In this document: piece by piece, positions 26,395 through 36,986 of the stretch | Layout: the number at the start of each line of letters is the position of its first letter | How positions within the stretch are numbered: position 1 is the stretch's first letter | Assembly (NCBI RefSeq): GCF_004912155.1 | Contig: NZ_STGX01000008.1 | Location: 51,574 to 115,573, forward strand | Length of the DNA: 64,000 nucleotides | Reading direction: 5' to 3' | Source of the DNA: Glycomyces paridis | Lineage (GTDB): Bacteria > Actinomycetota > Actinomycetes > Mycobacteriales > Micromonosporaceae | Translations under genes and position numbers: made by a program | Notes under the pieces: model-generated | Databases searched by the model: none | Seen by the model: only the letters and a program-made list of their open reading frames with translations | What the model was told of the DNA's origin: nothing

Positions 26395-27282
26395 TCACGT
26401 GAGCACCAGGCAGTCGAGCTTCACGCAGGACCCTGGCCGCTTCGCCGCGGCGGCGGCGGCCTTGCGTTCGAGCACGGCGGCGGGGTCGGCGGTCGCGATG
26501 TTCCCGAACGACTCGGCGTCGCGCTGGGGGCACAGCCAGATCTCGCCGTCGGCGTTGACGAAGACCCCCTGCTCGGCGGCCGCGCAGCCGGGCGTGGGGG
26601 AGAGCTGCCCGGTGCCGAGGTACCGGCGCATCCGCCGGTAGTAGCCCTCGCGCCCGAGGAGGTCGCGCTGCTCCTCGATGAGCGCCGAGAGCGTCGCGGT
26701 GGCCTCGGGCCCGATGGTGCGCAGGCTGAGCGGGTGGGTCTCGGGGACGCCGACGGGCATGAGTTCGAGGGCGAGGCCGCGTTCGCGCACGAAGCGGACG
26801 ATCTCGGGGAGGTCGGCGTGGTTCTTCGCGGTGACGACGACGCAGACCTGGAGGTCGCGGACGCCGTTGTCGAGGAGCCTGGCGATGCCCTTGAGCGTGG
26901 CCTTCGTGCCGCCGCGCACCCGGTCGCCGATGTGGTCGGAGACGTGGTCGATCGAGACGTGGACCTCGGTGCCGGAGGCGGCGAGGAGTTCGGCGGTGGC
27001 GTCGCGCACGAGGACGGCGTTGGTGAAGACGGCGGTGCCCGCGGCGTGCCGGGACGCGGCGGCGAGGAGTTCGGGGAAGTCCTCGCGCAGCAGCGGCTCG
27101 CCGCCGGTGAAGTTCACGCGCTCGACGGCGATCCCGGCGTCCCGGCACCGCTCCAGCCAGCGGTCGTAGACCGGGGCGTCGACGGGGGTCGGCGCGTACG
27201 AGGAGGAGCCGACCTCGTACCAGCAGTACGTGCAGCTGAGGTTGCACGAGTTGGCGATCATGAAGGTCTGGTCAGCCAGCAT
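26395..27282 (-). CDS. Radical SAM enzyme with short SPASM/twitch-like C-terminus
   Basis: 295 residues. The 4Fe-4S/SAM motif is C13-x3-C17-x2-C20 (CNLSCTYCW) and FTGGEPLL binds SAM. Four later cysteines (PGCAAAEQG, WLCPQR, GSCVKLDC) near the C-terminus suggest one auxiliary cluster of the twitch or reduced SPASM type. Such enzymes typically modify ribosomal peptides. ATG 27282 follows AAGGGAA and overlaps the end of the protease gene by 11 bases, so the two are coupled. Confidence 0.88.
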   Translation of the reverse strand: MLADQTFMIANSCNLSCTYCWYEVGSSSYAPTPVDAPVYDRWLERCRDAGIAVERVNFTGGEPLLREDFPELLAAASRHAAGTAVFTNAVLVRDATAELLAASGTEVHVSIDHVSDHIGDRVRGGTKATLKGIARLLDNGVRDLQVCVVVTAKNHADLPEIVRFVRERGLALELMPVGVPETHPLSLRTIGPEATATLSALIEEQRDLLGREGYYRRMRRYLGTGQLSPTPGCAAAEQGVFVNADGEIWLCPQRDAESFGNIATADPAAVLERKAAAAAAKRPGSCVKLDCLVLT

Positions 27283-28087
27283 GAGGCGTTCCCTTCTCGG
27301 CGTTGAGGGTCGGCGCGGCGGCGACGGTGCGCGGCAGGCCCGCCCCGGCGCGGGCGCGGGCCTCGGCGGTCCGGTCGGCGAGGCGGTCGAGCCGGTCGGG
27401 CTCGTCGCGGAGGGCGCGGCGCGCGGCCAGGACGAGCGCGCCGCGTTCGGCGAGCGCGGGCTCGCCGGTGCGGATCTGGCGTTCGTAGACGGCCGCGTAG
27501 ACGGTGTCGGCGCGGTCGCCGAGGACCTCGGCGGCGACGGTCCACGCGATGGCGTCGACCCAGGCCTCCCAGGCCGCGTCGGGCGCGAAGCGGACGAGGC
27601 CGCCGAACCACTGGTGCAGCAGTTCGTGCAGCAGGTAGAGCCACTGGGTGCCCGCGGCCTCGACGTCGAGGCGGTCCGAGACGAGGACGACGCCGGGGAA
27701 GGCGAGCGCGCGGGGCCATTCGTGGTCGCTGGAGTAGACCGCCACGTCCCAGTCGAGCGCGCCGAACCGGTCGGTGCAGCGCCGCCACGCCTCGGCGAGC
27801 CGCGCCCAGTCCCGGTCGCAGCCGCCGTCGCCGCCGAAGCGCGCGCGGGCTGTGAAGCCGCCGTCGCCCGCGGGGAGCGCGACGAGTTCGCCGACGCGGG
27901 GGTCGCCGAGGCGCGCGAGGGCGTCGAGGTTGTGGAAGGCGAGGTTGGGCAGTGCACGCGCTCCCGCCGCGCGCGCGTCGATCGGGTCGTCGAAGCGGCG
28001 CCCGTGCACGGCCCGGTCGCCGGTGCCGGCCACGACGGGTTCGGTGACGGCTCCGAGGTCGAGGTCCGCCGCCGTCGCGCCGTTCAC
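27272..28087 (-). CDS. Small M1/gluzincin-like metalloprotease
   Basis: 271 residues. HELLHQWFGG (HELLH at 154-158) is the zinc motif of M1 aminopeptidases. The downstream acid is not at the canonical place: E174 and D178 are the candidates for the third ligand. The GAMEN-type motif and the N-terminal beta domain of M1 enzymes are missing, so this is a minimal protease domain. It probably removes the leader or trims the modified peptide. GTG 28087 overlaps the stop of the M29-like gene. Confidence 0.78.
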   Translation of the reverse strand: MNGATAADLDLGAVTEPVVAGTGDRAVHGRRFDDPIDARAAGARALPNLAFHNLDALARLGDPRVGELVALPAGDGGFTARARFGGDGGCDRDWARLAEAWRRCTDRFGALDWDVAVYSSDHEWPRALAFPGVVLVSDRLDVEAAGTQWLYLLHELLHQWFGGLVRFAPDAAWEAWVDAIAWTVAAEVLGDRADTVYAAVYERQIRTGEPALAERGALVLAARRALRDEPDRLDRLADRTAEARARAGAGLPRTVAAAPTLNAEKGTPHAG

Positions 28088-29061
28088 GGGGCCGTCGCCT
28101 CGGCGGCGGCCCCGACCAGGCGGGCGCGGGCCGTTCGCGGCAGCGGCAGGTCGTAGTGGACGTCGTCGGCGACGTCGCCGCCGATGAGGGTGTTGTCGCC
28201 GAATCCGATGTGGAGGGAGTCGGCGGCCTTCTCGCCCAGCGCGGTCGTGGGTATCCACCGCGCGTCGGGGTTGACGCCGAAGCCGATCTCGACGATCGGG
28301 CGCAGGTCTGCGGGCCGCCCGTCCGCCTCTACCAGCCGCCCGTCCTCGACGGTGTACCGGCGGGACCGGTCCTCGCCGGGGCCGTCCTGCACGGTGAGCG
28401 GGCCCTGGACCGAGTCGGGACGGCAGGCGATCCACACCTCGCCGAGCGGCAGCTGGAGCACGGGGAGGTCGGTTGCGGCGGAGCCGAAGTCGGTGCGCAC
28501 GCTCCAGGGCCGGCCGACGCGGAGGGCGCGGTCGGTGTCGGCCTCGGCGTCGGAGCCGAAGCGGATTTCGAGGGCGTCGGCGGCGTCGAGCCGCCGCGCG
28601 AGCCGGTCGGCGCGCTCGCGGAGGGCGTCGAGGGGCGTGGCGAGGGCGCGCAGGTAGACCTCGGTGAGCGCGGCGCGCAGCGCGGGGTCGGCGAGGCCGT
28701 GCGGGTAGTCGACGCAGACGAACGCGGTGCCGTTGCCGCACAGCCGCTCCAGGTCGGCGGGGCCGCCGCCGTGCGGGTCCCCGCCGAAGGGGTCGTGGTG
28801 CACCACGAGGTCGCACGGCAGGAGTTCGCCCTGGAACCGCACCTGTCCGGCGCGCTCGCCGGGGGCGGGCGGCGCCCACTCCCGGTCGCCGTCGTCGAGG
28901 GTCCGGTGCGCCACCTGCCAGCCGAGGCGGCGGCACGCGTCCGCGAGCAGCATCCACAGGGGATCGTCGCCGCGGGTGACGAGGAGGGCGCGGCCCGGCG
29001 CCGGGCGAAGGAGCGCGATCGCCGCCGCCATCGCCTCGGCGGCCCGGCCGGCTCCGCTCAT
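28084..29061 (-). CDS. M29-family (aminopeptidase T/PepS-like) metallopeptidase
   Basis: 325 residues against about 400 for the family. The C-terminal half keeps the M29 metal site: the Glu of LPLGEVWIA, the Glu of VEIGFGVNP, the Glu of LGEKA, the His of LHIGFGDN and the H-x-D of VHYDLP. The N-terminal part is shortened. M29 enzymes remove N-terminal residues; in this operon a role in trimming the modified peptide is likely. The ATG overlaps the stop of the radical SAM/SPASM gene (ATGA). Confidence 0.8.
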   Translation of the reverse strand: MSGAGRAAEAMAAAIALLRPAPGRALLVTRGDDPLWMLLADACRRLGWQVAHRTLDDGDREWAPPAPGERAGQVRFQGELLPCDLVVHHDPFGGDPHGGGPADLERLCGNGTAFVCVDYPHGLADPALRAALTEVYLRALATPLDALRERADRLARRLDAADALEIRFGSDAEADTDRALRVGRPWSVRTDFGSAATDLPVLQLPLGEVWIACRPDSVQGPLTVQDGPGEDRSRRYTVEDGRLVEADGRPADLRPIVEIGFGVNPDARWIPTTALGEKAADSLHIGFGDNTLIGGDVADDVHYDLPLPRTARARLVGAAAEATAP

Positions 29062-30392
29062 GCGGTCCGCTCCGCGGTGATGACCTTGGCGGTCATGGTG
29101 CGCATGAAGTCGCACCGGTCCGAGCTGAGGCGGTCGCCGCCCCACAGGAGCTTCTCCAGGGTGCAGGGCCCGCCGCAGATCTGGCTGGCGATGCAGCCGT
29201 CGCACTCGTCCACGGTGGGGCCCTCGAAGTGCCAGCGGCGGCCGAACTCGATCGGGTCGGCCTCGCGCGGGCTCTCCACCCGGTGGTCGTTGTGGTGCAC
29301 CAGGCACAGCGAGCGGCGCCCGTCCGCGCTGACGTACATCGGCCAGGTGCTCTCCTCGGGCTGGAAGAGGTTGCCGTCGATGCAGTGGTCGGACTGGGGG
29401 GTCTTGGTGCGCAGGTGGAGCGGGATGAAGGTGCCCGGGGCCTGGAAGGTGACGCCGTTCTCCAGGCAGAACAGCCACATGTCGAAGACGACGCGGGCGA
29501 GCTCGGTGCCGCCGGTCTCCCAGCCGTCCGCGGTCGGCTGCGGCGAGTTCAGCGCGATGAGCGCCGGTTCGATCCCCGACTCCTCGACGAACCAGCGGAC
29601 GTACTCGGGCAGGCGCCGCAGGTTCTGCGGCGTGGCCGTCATGAGGATCGAAGGGCTCCCGCCGAGGGCGGCCCAGCGCTTGATGCCCTCGGCGGCCTTC
29701 TCATAGGTGCCGCGGCCGCTCTTGAAGATGCGCATCCGGTCGTTGACCTCGGGCGGCCCGTCGAAGCTGAAGATGAGGTCGAACTCGCGCTCCAGCAGCC
29801 AGCTCGCGCGGCTCTCGGTGAGCACGGTGCCGTTGGTGGTCATCGTCTGGCGGTAGGAGGCGATGCGGCCCTCGTCGCGGGCCTTCGCCACGTACGCGTC
29901 GGCGAGCTGGATGAGCGGCCATTCGAGCATCGGCTCACCGCCGAAGTACTGGATGTTGACGTCGTCGCCCTCGGCCTGGCCGATGAACCACTCCAGCGTC
30001 TCGGTGAGGGTCTCCTCGCTCATCCGGGGCTGGTCGTCGGGGTAGAGGGCCTGCTGGAAGCAGTAGGTGCAGGCCATGTTGCAGCGTTCGGTGAGCGAGA
30101 TGCGCAGGTTGTTGAAGTGGCCCCGGCCCTGGCGCGCCTTGGACTCGCGGCTCTCGGCGAGGCGCCGCATGGCCTTGCCCGGTTCGGTGCGCTCGGGCAC
30201 CAGCAGGCCCTCGGCGATCAGGGAGGCCACGTCGACGTCGGGGTCCGCCGCCTCGGCGCCGTCCGCGTGCGCGCCGAGCAGCCGGGCCTCGGCGGGCGTG
30301 AGCTGCCAGGTGTCGAGGCTGAGGCTGTTGAAGGCGTAATGGCGGCCTTCGAACTCGAGAAGGTGGATATACCGGTCGACGAACAGCTGCAC
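29058..30392 (-). CDS. Radical SAM/SPASM peptide maturase
   Basis: 444 residues. Residues 1-70 look like a peptide-recognition segment of the kind found in SPASM maturases (FEGRHYAFNSLSLDTWQLTPAEARLLG...LIAEGLLVP). The radical SAM motif is C104-x3-C108-x2-C111 (CNMACTYC), with YFGGEPML next. The last 100 residues contain a SPASM set including CLVHHN, CDGCIASQICGGPC and RCDFM. Start: GTG 30392 with GGAG 6 bases upstream; the open frame further upstream covers the intergenic hairpin and is rejected. Confidence 0.9.
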   Translation of the reverse strand: MQLFVDRYIHLLEFEGRHYAFNSLSLDTWQLTPAEARLLGAHADGAEAADPDVDVASLIAEGLLVPERTEPGKAMRRLAESRESKARQGRGHFNNLRISLTERCNMACTYCFQQALYPDDQPRMSEETLTETLEWFIGQAEGDDVNIQYFGGEPMLEWPLIQLADAYVAKARDEGRIASYRQTMTTNGTVLTESRASWLLEREFDLIFSFDGPPEVNDRMRIFKSGRGTYEKAAEGIKRWAALGGSPSILMTATPQNLRRLPEYVRWFVEESGIEPALIALNSPQPTADGWETGGTELARVVFDMWLFCLENGVTFQAPGTFIPLHLRTKTPQSDHCIDGNLFQPEESTWPMYVSADGRRSLCLVHHNDHRVESPREADPIEFGRRWHFEGPTVDECDGCIASQICGGPCTLEKLLWGGDRLSSDRCDFMRTMTAKVITAERTA

Positions 30393-30510
30393 GTTCCACT
30401 CCGTTTGCCCTGGGTCTTTGACGGCGTCTCGATTCGGACCGAGTCCTCGGCGGTGGACGACCGGTCGGGAGGCGGCGCCGGCCCGACGGCACCCCGCGAC
30501 CATTACGGTC

Positions 30511-30540
30511 CAACGTGGAGGTTCGAGACCTCGCACGTTG
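30511..30540 (-). terminator. Hairpin between candidate precursor and maturase genes
   Basis: CAACGTG/CACGTTG arms plus a GAGGT/ACCTC inner stem with one bulged base and a 5-base loop. It begins 15 bases after the precursor stop. There is no T-run, so partial termination or 3'-end stabilisation of the precursor message is more likely than full termination. Confidence 0.55.
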
Positions 30541-30554
30541 AACCTGGTCGATGC

Positions 30555-30740
30555 CTATCGGCCGGCTTCCGCCAGCTCGACAGTCTCGACCCTGACCTCC
30601 TCGGACTGTTCGAGGGCGGCGATCAGGTCCGCCTCGAAGTCCTCTTCGGACTTGTCGTCCTTTGAGAACGAGAGGGCGACCTTGGAGGAGCGGGCACAGA
30701 TGTTCCCGTGCCCTTCGAGACCGACTTCGAATTTGCGCAT
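30555..30740 (-). CDS. Candidate ribosomal peptide precursor (61 residues)
   Basis: The first gene of the operon, 50 bases downstream of a good promoter and directly before the SPASM maturase. The N-terminal half is glycine-, serine- and lysine-containing with one cysteine (C15, in GNICARSSK). The C-terminal half is strongly acidic (SEEDFEADL, EQSEEVRVE). I do not recognise the family, nor can I tell which half is the core. Its position, small size and the following hairpin are what one expects of a precursor. ATG 30740 follows GGGGAACGGT. Confidence 0.6.
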   Translation of the reverse strand: MRKFEVGLEGHGNICARSSKVALSFSKDDKSEEDFEADLIAALEQSEEVRVETVELAEAGR

Positions 30741-30762
30741 ACCGTTCCCCGATCTTGTCGAG

Positions 30763-30779
30763 GCCTACGAGTCGTAGGC
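30763..30779. promoter_or_regulatory. Perfect 17-base palindrome in the leader of the peptide operon
   Basis: GCCTACGA, one base, then TCGTAGGC. It lies about 12-28 bases after the predicted transcription start, where a bound repressor would block elongation or initiation. Confidence 0.6.
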
Positions 30780-30797
30780 GAGGTTGGTGACGCGCCC

Positions 30798-30827
30798 AGT
30801 ATCACGGCCTCACCCATTCGGGTGCAA
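30798..30827 (-). promoter_or_regulatory. Promoter of the peptide operon
   Basis: On the minus strand TTGCAC (30827-30822), an 18-base spacer and GATACT (30803-30798). The predicted start near 30791 gives a 50-base leader containing the palindrome. Confidence 0.65.
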
Positions 30828-31230
30828 TGCCCATGTCCGGATGGGGACGTCGGCGAAGCGACGTAACCCACCGAATCGGCCGGTATGGTAATGGCGTTGC
30901 GCGCCTTGCGGTCACGGCCCGTCGCGGCCCCGCTTCGCGCACGCGCGCGCCGCGCGGCTACCATCGGCTCGGGTCGACATCGAACCAGGTGCCGCGCGGG
31001 TGGATTCCGCGAACGAACGCGTCGTCTTCATCTGCGAGGAACTCCATGCGCATCCGCCGCAACGCCCGCCGGACTCCACCGGACCCGCGAGCGCGCGACG
31101 CCCGACCCCTTCCGGCCCTCGGCCGACCACTCCACGACCGACGCGGCGCACCGCGCGGGCCCGTTCGCGCCCCGGGCCGCCGAGGTCACCCTGAACGACC
31201 ACAATGGAATCCGACGACGAGGTGAGCATC
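30828..31230 (+). other. Leader region of the glycyl-tRNA synthetase gene; weak T-box-like core
   Basis: 403 bases without an established gene. At 30998-31011 the sequence GGGTGGATTCCGCG resembles the T-box core GGGTGGNACCGCG with one extra base. TGGA is what would pair with a tRNA-Gly acceptor end (U73-CCA). I could not identify a specifier stem, so this is only a suggestion. A possible upstream frame is listed separately. Confidence 0.25.
31046..31225 (+). CDS. Possible upstream reading frame coupled to glyQS
   Basis: ATG 31046 follows GAGGA by 5 bases and the 59-codon frame ends at 31225, five bases before the GTG start of the synthetase. The product would be very Arg/Pro-rich with no recognisable domain. 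It may be a regulatory upstream frame or just an open frame in GC-rich DNA. Confidence 0.25.
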   Translation: MRIRRNARRTPPDPRARDARPLPALGRPLHDRRGAPRGPVRAPGRRGHPERPQWNPTTR

Positions 31231-34212
<2,982 letters not shown>

Positions 34213-34247
34213 CGCACGCTCGGAGCGTGTGAGCACCCGGCGGCGCC

Positions 34248-35405
34248 TCACCTCCTCGCCCGCACCCACGCCTCGGTCAGGATCGCGTCCCAGGCGATCT
34301 CGGCCGCGCCCGTGAGGGGGCCCGCGGCGCCGACCGTGCCGGACACGATTCGGGGCGGCTCGTCCCTGCGGAAGGCCATGAGGCCCTCGGCGCAGTGATC
34401 CTCGATCACCTCGCGCCGCAGGCGTATGAGGTCCACGCCGAGGCCCGAGAGGCTGATCGCCTCCGGGTCGAGGGCGTTCGCCAGCGCGCCCAGGCCCCTC
34501 CCGAGCGCCGCCGCGTTCGCGTCGACGGCCGCTCCCGCCTCCGGGTCGCCGTCCTCGGCGCGGCGCAGGACCTCTTGCGCGAGTTCGCGTCCGGTGCCGT
34601 AGCCGGGTTCGCCGCCGAAGCGGCGCATGAGCGCGTTCGCGCCCACGTCGAGGCTCCAGCATCCGAGCACGCCGCACATGCACCGCAGCGCCGACCCGGT
34701 CAGCGGCATGTGCCCGAACTCGCCCGCGATGTTGTGCGCCCCGCGCTGGGCGTCGCCGCCGAGCAGGAGCGTGCCGCCGATGTCGAAGTCGATGTGGAAG
34801 TGCATCGCGGTCCCCATGCCGCGCAGGGCCCCCCGCCGGGCCTCGGCGAGGCCCGCGAGGCGCGCGTCGTTGTCGACGGCGGTGGTCGGCCAGTCGGCGC
34901 CGATGAGGTCGTCGAGTTCGACGTCCTCCCATGCGAGGTGCGAGATGTGGAGGCGGCGGCCGTCGCGGATCGGCCCCGAGGTCGCGAAGCCGACGACGGC
35001 GAGCCGCCCGCTCGCGTGCCGTTCGATGGCCGCGCGGATGTCGGCGAAGGCCCGCGGCGTCCGGTCGTGCTCGCCGCCTTCGAGTTCGGTGATCGCGCCG
35101 CCGAGCGCGACCGACGCGAGCGTCCAGGCGTCCTCCCGGAAGTCCACCGCGAAGGCGAGCGGCCCGTCCGGGTGGGGGACGAGCAGCGTCGTGGGCCGCC
35201 CGCGCCCGCTCGTCTCGGCCGGGACCTCGTGCAGGAGGCGCGCCCGTTCGAGCTCGGCGACGAGCGCTCCGGCGGTGTTGCGGCCGATGCCCAGGCGCCG
35301 CGCGGCGTCGGCGCGGGTGAGCGGCGCGTCGGCGTCGTGGACGGCGCGCAGCAGCCGGACCTGGTTGCGCGTCCGGAGGTCGGCGCTCGTCATCGTCTGT
35401 GGCAT
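34248..35405 (-). CDS. ROK-family transcriptional repressor
   Basis: 385 residues: an N-terminal winged helix-turn-helix (LTRADAARRLGIGRNTAGALVAELERARLL), then a ROK sugar-kinase-like domain with the zinc motif around GEFGHMPLTGSALRCMCGVLGCWSL. The consensus CxCGxxGCxE is modified: CMCGVLGCWS has Trp-Ser where Leu-Glu is common. It probably senses a sugar or sugar-like ligand and represses the divergent MFS gene and itself. ATG 35405 sits 6 bases after the -10 box, so the message is leaderless; ATG 35393 is an alternative. Confidence 0.9.
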   Translation of the reverse strand: MPQTMTSADLRTRNQVRLLRAVHDADAPLTRADAARRLGIGRNTAGALVAELERARLLHEVPAETSGRGRPTTLLVPHPDGPLAFAVDFREDAWTLASVALGGAITELEGGEHDRTPRAFADIRAAIERHASGRLAVVGFATSGPIRDGRRLHISHLAWEDVELDDLIGADWPTTAVDNDARLAGLAEARRGALRGMGTAMHFHIDFDIGGTLLLGGDAQRGAHNIAGEFGHMPLTGSALRCMCGVLGCWSLDVGANALMRRFGGEPGYGTGRELAQEVLRRAEDGDPEAGAAVDANAAALGRGLGALANALDPEAISLSGLGVDLIRLRREVIEDHCAEGLMAFRRDEPPRIVSGTVGAAGPLTGAAEIAWDAILTEAWVRARR

Positions 35406-35411
35406 GGCGTG

Positions 35412-35440
35412 ATTATGTCAGCCCTCCATTTTTTGTTCAA
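35412..35440 (-). promoter_or_regulatory. Leaderless promoter of the ROK gene
   Basis: On the minus strand TTGAAC (35440-35435), a 17-base spacer and CATAAT (35417-35412), six bases before the ATG. The -35 box lies inside operator 1. Confidence 0.75.
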
Positions 35441-35455
35441 GTCGTGAACAAAAAA
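35429..35455. promoter_or_regulatory. Operator 1 of the ROK repressor
   Basis: A perfect inverted repeat: TTTTTTGTTCA (35429-35439), five bases, then TGAACAAAAAA (35445-35455). It covers the ROK -35 box and abuts the -35 box of the MFS promoter. Confidence 0.8.
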
Positions 35456-35457
35456 CG

Positions 35458-35486
35458 TTGACGACGGCGTCGGACCCTTGTTATGT
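35458..35486 (+). promoter_or_regulatory. Promoter of the ROK-controlled MFS gene
   Basis: TTGACG (35458-35463), a 17-base spacer and TTATGT (35481-35486). The -10 box overlaps operator 2. Confidence 0.7.
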
Positions 35487-35500
35487 TCGATCCCGGAACA
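35484..35500. promoter_or_regulatory. Operator 2 of the ROK repressor
   Basis: TGTTC-N7-GAACA, sharing the core and spacing of operator 1; centres are 50 bases apart, about five helical turns. Confidence 0.7.
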
Positions 35501-35544
35501 AAACACTCCGCGCCCGAGAACACCCCGCACCCGACAGGACCCTC

Positions 35545-36753
35545 ATGACCGACCCGCTCGCACTCCGCCGCGCCCGCATCGGCCTCCACGGCGCCTTCGC
35601 GACCTCCGGATTCGTCATGGGCGCCTGGGCCGCAGCGCTGCCCGGCATCGACGCCCGCCTCGGGCTCGGCGAAGCCCGCCTCGGCGCCGCGCTCCTGCTC
35701 GTGCAGCTCGTCGGCCTCGCCGCGATGGCCGTCGCGGGCCGCCTCGCCGACCGCATCAGCAGCCGCCGCCTCCTCCTGTGGACCGCCCCGGCCACCCAGC
35801 TCTCCCTCCTCGCCCCCGCGCTCGCCCCGAACTACACGACGCTCCTGGGCGGCGTCGTCCTCTACGGCATCGGCGTCGGCCTCATCGAAGTCGGCATCAA
35901 CGCCCACTCCGTCGAACTCGAGCAGCGCTACGGGCGGCCCATCATCTCCGCCTTCCACGGCCTGTGGAGCCTCGGCAGCGCCGCCGCCGGGGCCGCCACC
36001 TCCCTGCTCCTGGGCATCGGCTTCGACAACCGGGCCATCCTCGTCGCCGTCGCGTTCGCCTGCGCGATCCTCATGGCGCTCTTCACACGTCCGCTGCTGC
36101 CGCCACCGGGTCGAGACGCCGCCGGCGGCAGCGGCGGCACTCCCGCGAACGCCGTCCGCATCGGCGCCCTCCTCCTCACCGCCCTGTTCCTCCTCGGCGC
36201 CGGCGGCACCCTCGTCGAATCCGGCGCGATGGACTGGGCCAACCTCCACGCCGCCAACGTCCTCGACGCCGACGAGGCCCTCGCGCCCCTCTCCTTCACC
36301 GTGTTCGCCTGCGCCATGACCGTCTTCCGCCTCCTGGGCGATCCCATCCGCGCCAGGCTCGGCCCCGGCCCCACCCTCGCCTGGGCCGGCGGCCTCGCCG
36401 TCGCCGGATACGCCCTCGTCCTCGCCTCCCCCTTCGCGATCGGCCTCCCGCTCGCATGGACCGGCTGGATCCTCGCGGGCTCGGGCATCGCCGTCATGGT
36501 CCCCGTCGTCTTCAGCGCCATCGGCGAAGCCGGGGGCTCCCCCTCCGACGTCGCCCTCATGTCCATGTCCGGCTCCGCGGGCCTGCTCGTCGGCCCCGCC
36601 GCCATCGGCTTCCTCGCCGGCGGCACGAACCTCACCGTCGCCCTCCTCGTCCCCGCCGCGCTCGCCGCCCTCATGGCCCTCACCGGGCCCGGCGCCATGC
36701 GCGCCCTCCTGTGCCGCCCCGCCGACGCGAAGGCCCCCGCCCTCGTCGACTGA
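35545..36753 (+). CDS. MFS transporter controlled by the ROK repressor
   Basis: 402 residues with about 12 transmembrane helices and the loop signature GRLADRISSRRLL; resembles the YbjJ-type MFS group. Because ROK repressors answer to sugars, a sugar or sugar-derivative substrate is plausible but not shown. ATG 35545 follows ACAGGA. Earlier in-frame codons lie in the promoter. Confidence 0.87.
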   Translation: MTDPLALRRARIGLHGAFATSGFVMGAWAAALPGIDARLGLGEARLGAALLLVQLVGLAAMAVAGRLADRISSRRLLLWTAPATQLSLLAPALAPNYTTLLGGVVLYGIGVGLIEVGINAHSVELEQRYGRPIISAFHGLWSLGSAAAGAATSLLLGIGFDNRAILVAVAFACAILMALFTRPLLPPPGRDAAGGSGGTPANAVRIGALLLTALFLLGAGGTLVESGAMDWANLHAANVLDADEALAPLSFTVFACAMTVFRLLGDPIRARLGPGPTLAWAGGLAVAGYALVLASPFAIGLPLAWTGWILAGSGIAVMVPVVFSAIGEAGGSPSDVALMSMSGSAGLLVGPAAIGFLAGGTNLTVALLVPAALAALMALTGPGAMRALLCRPADAKAPALVD

Positions 36754-36814
36754 AGCGGCCCGCGTCACCCCCGCGCCCGTCGCCGCCGCGCCGGGCCCTC
36801 ACGTACACTTGTCG

Positions 36815-36977
36815 GCGCAGAAGGGGAGTAGCTCCCAACGCCGCGGTCGACACACTGGTCTCTCTGGGACCCGGCCGCGCGGCCTCGGTCTCCGGGGCGA
36901 GCGAGACCTTCGACCAAGGCCGTACGGCCGGGTCGAGGTCGCAGACTGCCCTCCTCCCGGCCCTATCACTGGGAGGA
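36815..36977 (+). ncRNA. Manganese (yybP-ykoY) riboswitch with ribosome-site sequestering stem
   Basis: The hallmark GGGGAGTAGC follows shortly after a -10 box TACACT (36804-36809). A GC-rich multi-helix region with an ACCTTCG-type loop segment follows. At the 3' end TCCTCCC (36952-36958) is exactly complementary to GGGAGGA (36971-36977), which is the ribosome site of the downstream exporter gene; pairing would shut off translation. Family and gene context agree: this riboswitch class senses Mn2+ and commonly controls TMEM165/UPF0016 exporters. Confidence 0.85.
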
Positions 36978-36986
36978 TCACCCTCG

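Noticed and set aside
26395..29061. Possibility that the cluster is a lanthipeptide, thiopeptide or mycofactocin locus
   Set aside because: No lanthionine synthetase, YcaO or dehydratase gene, no mycofactocin chaperone or creatininase-type peptidase; gene content does not fit these classes.
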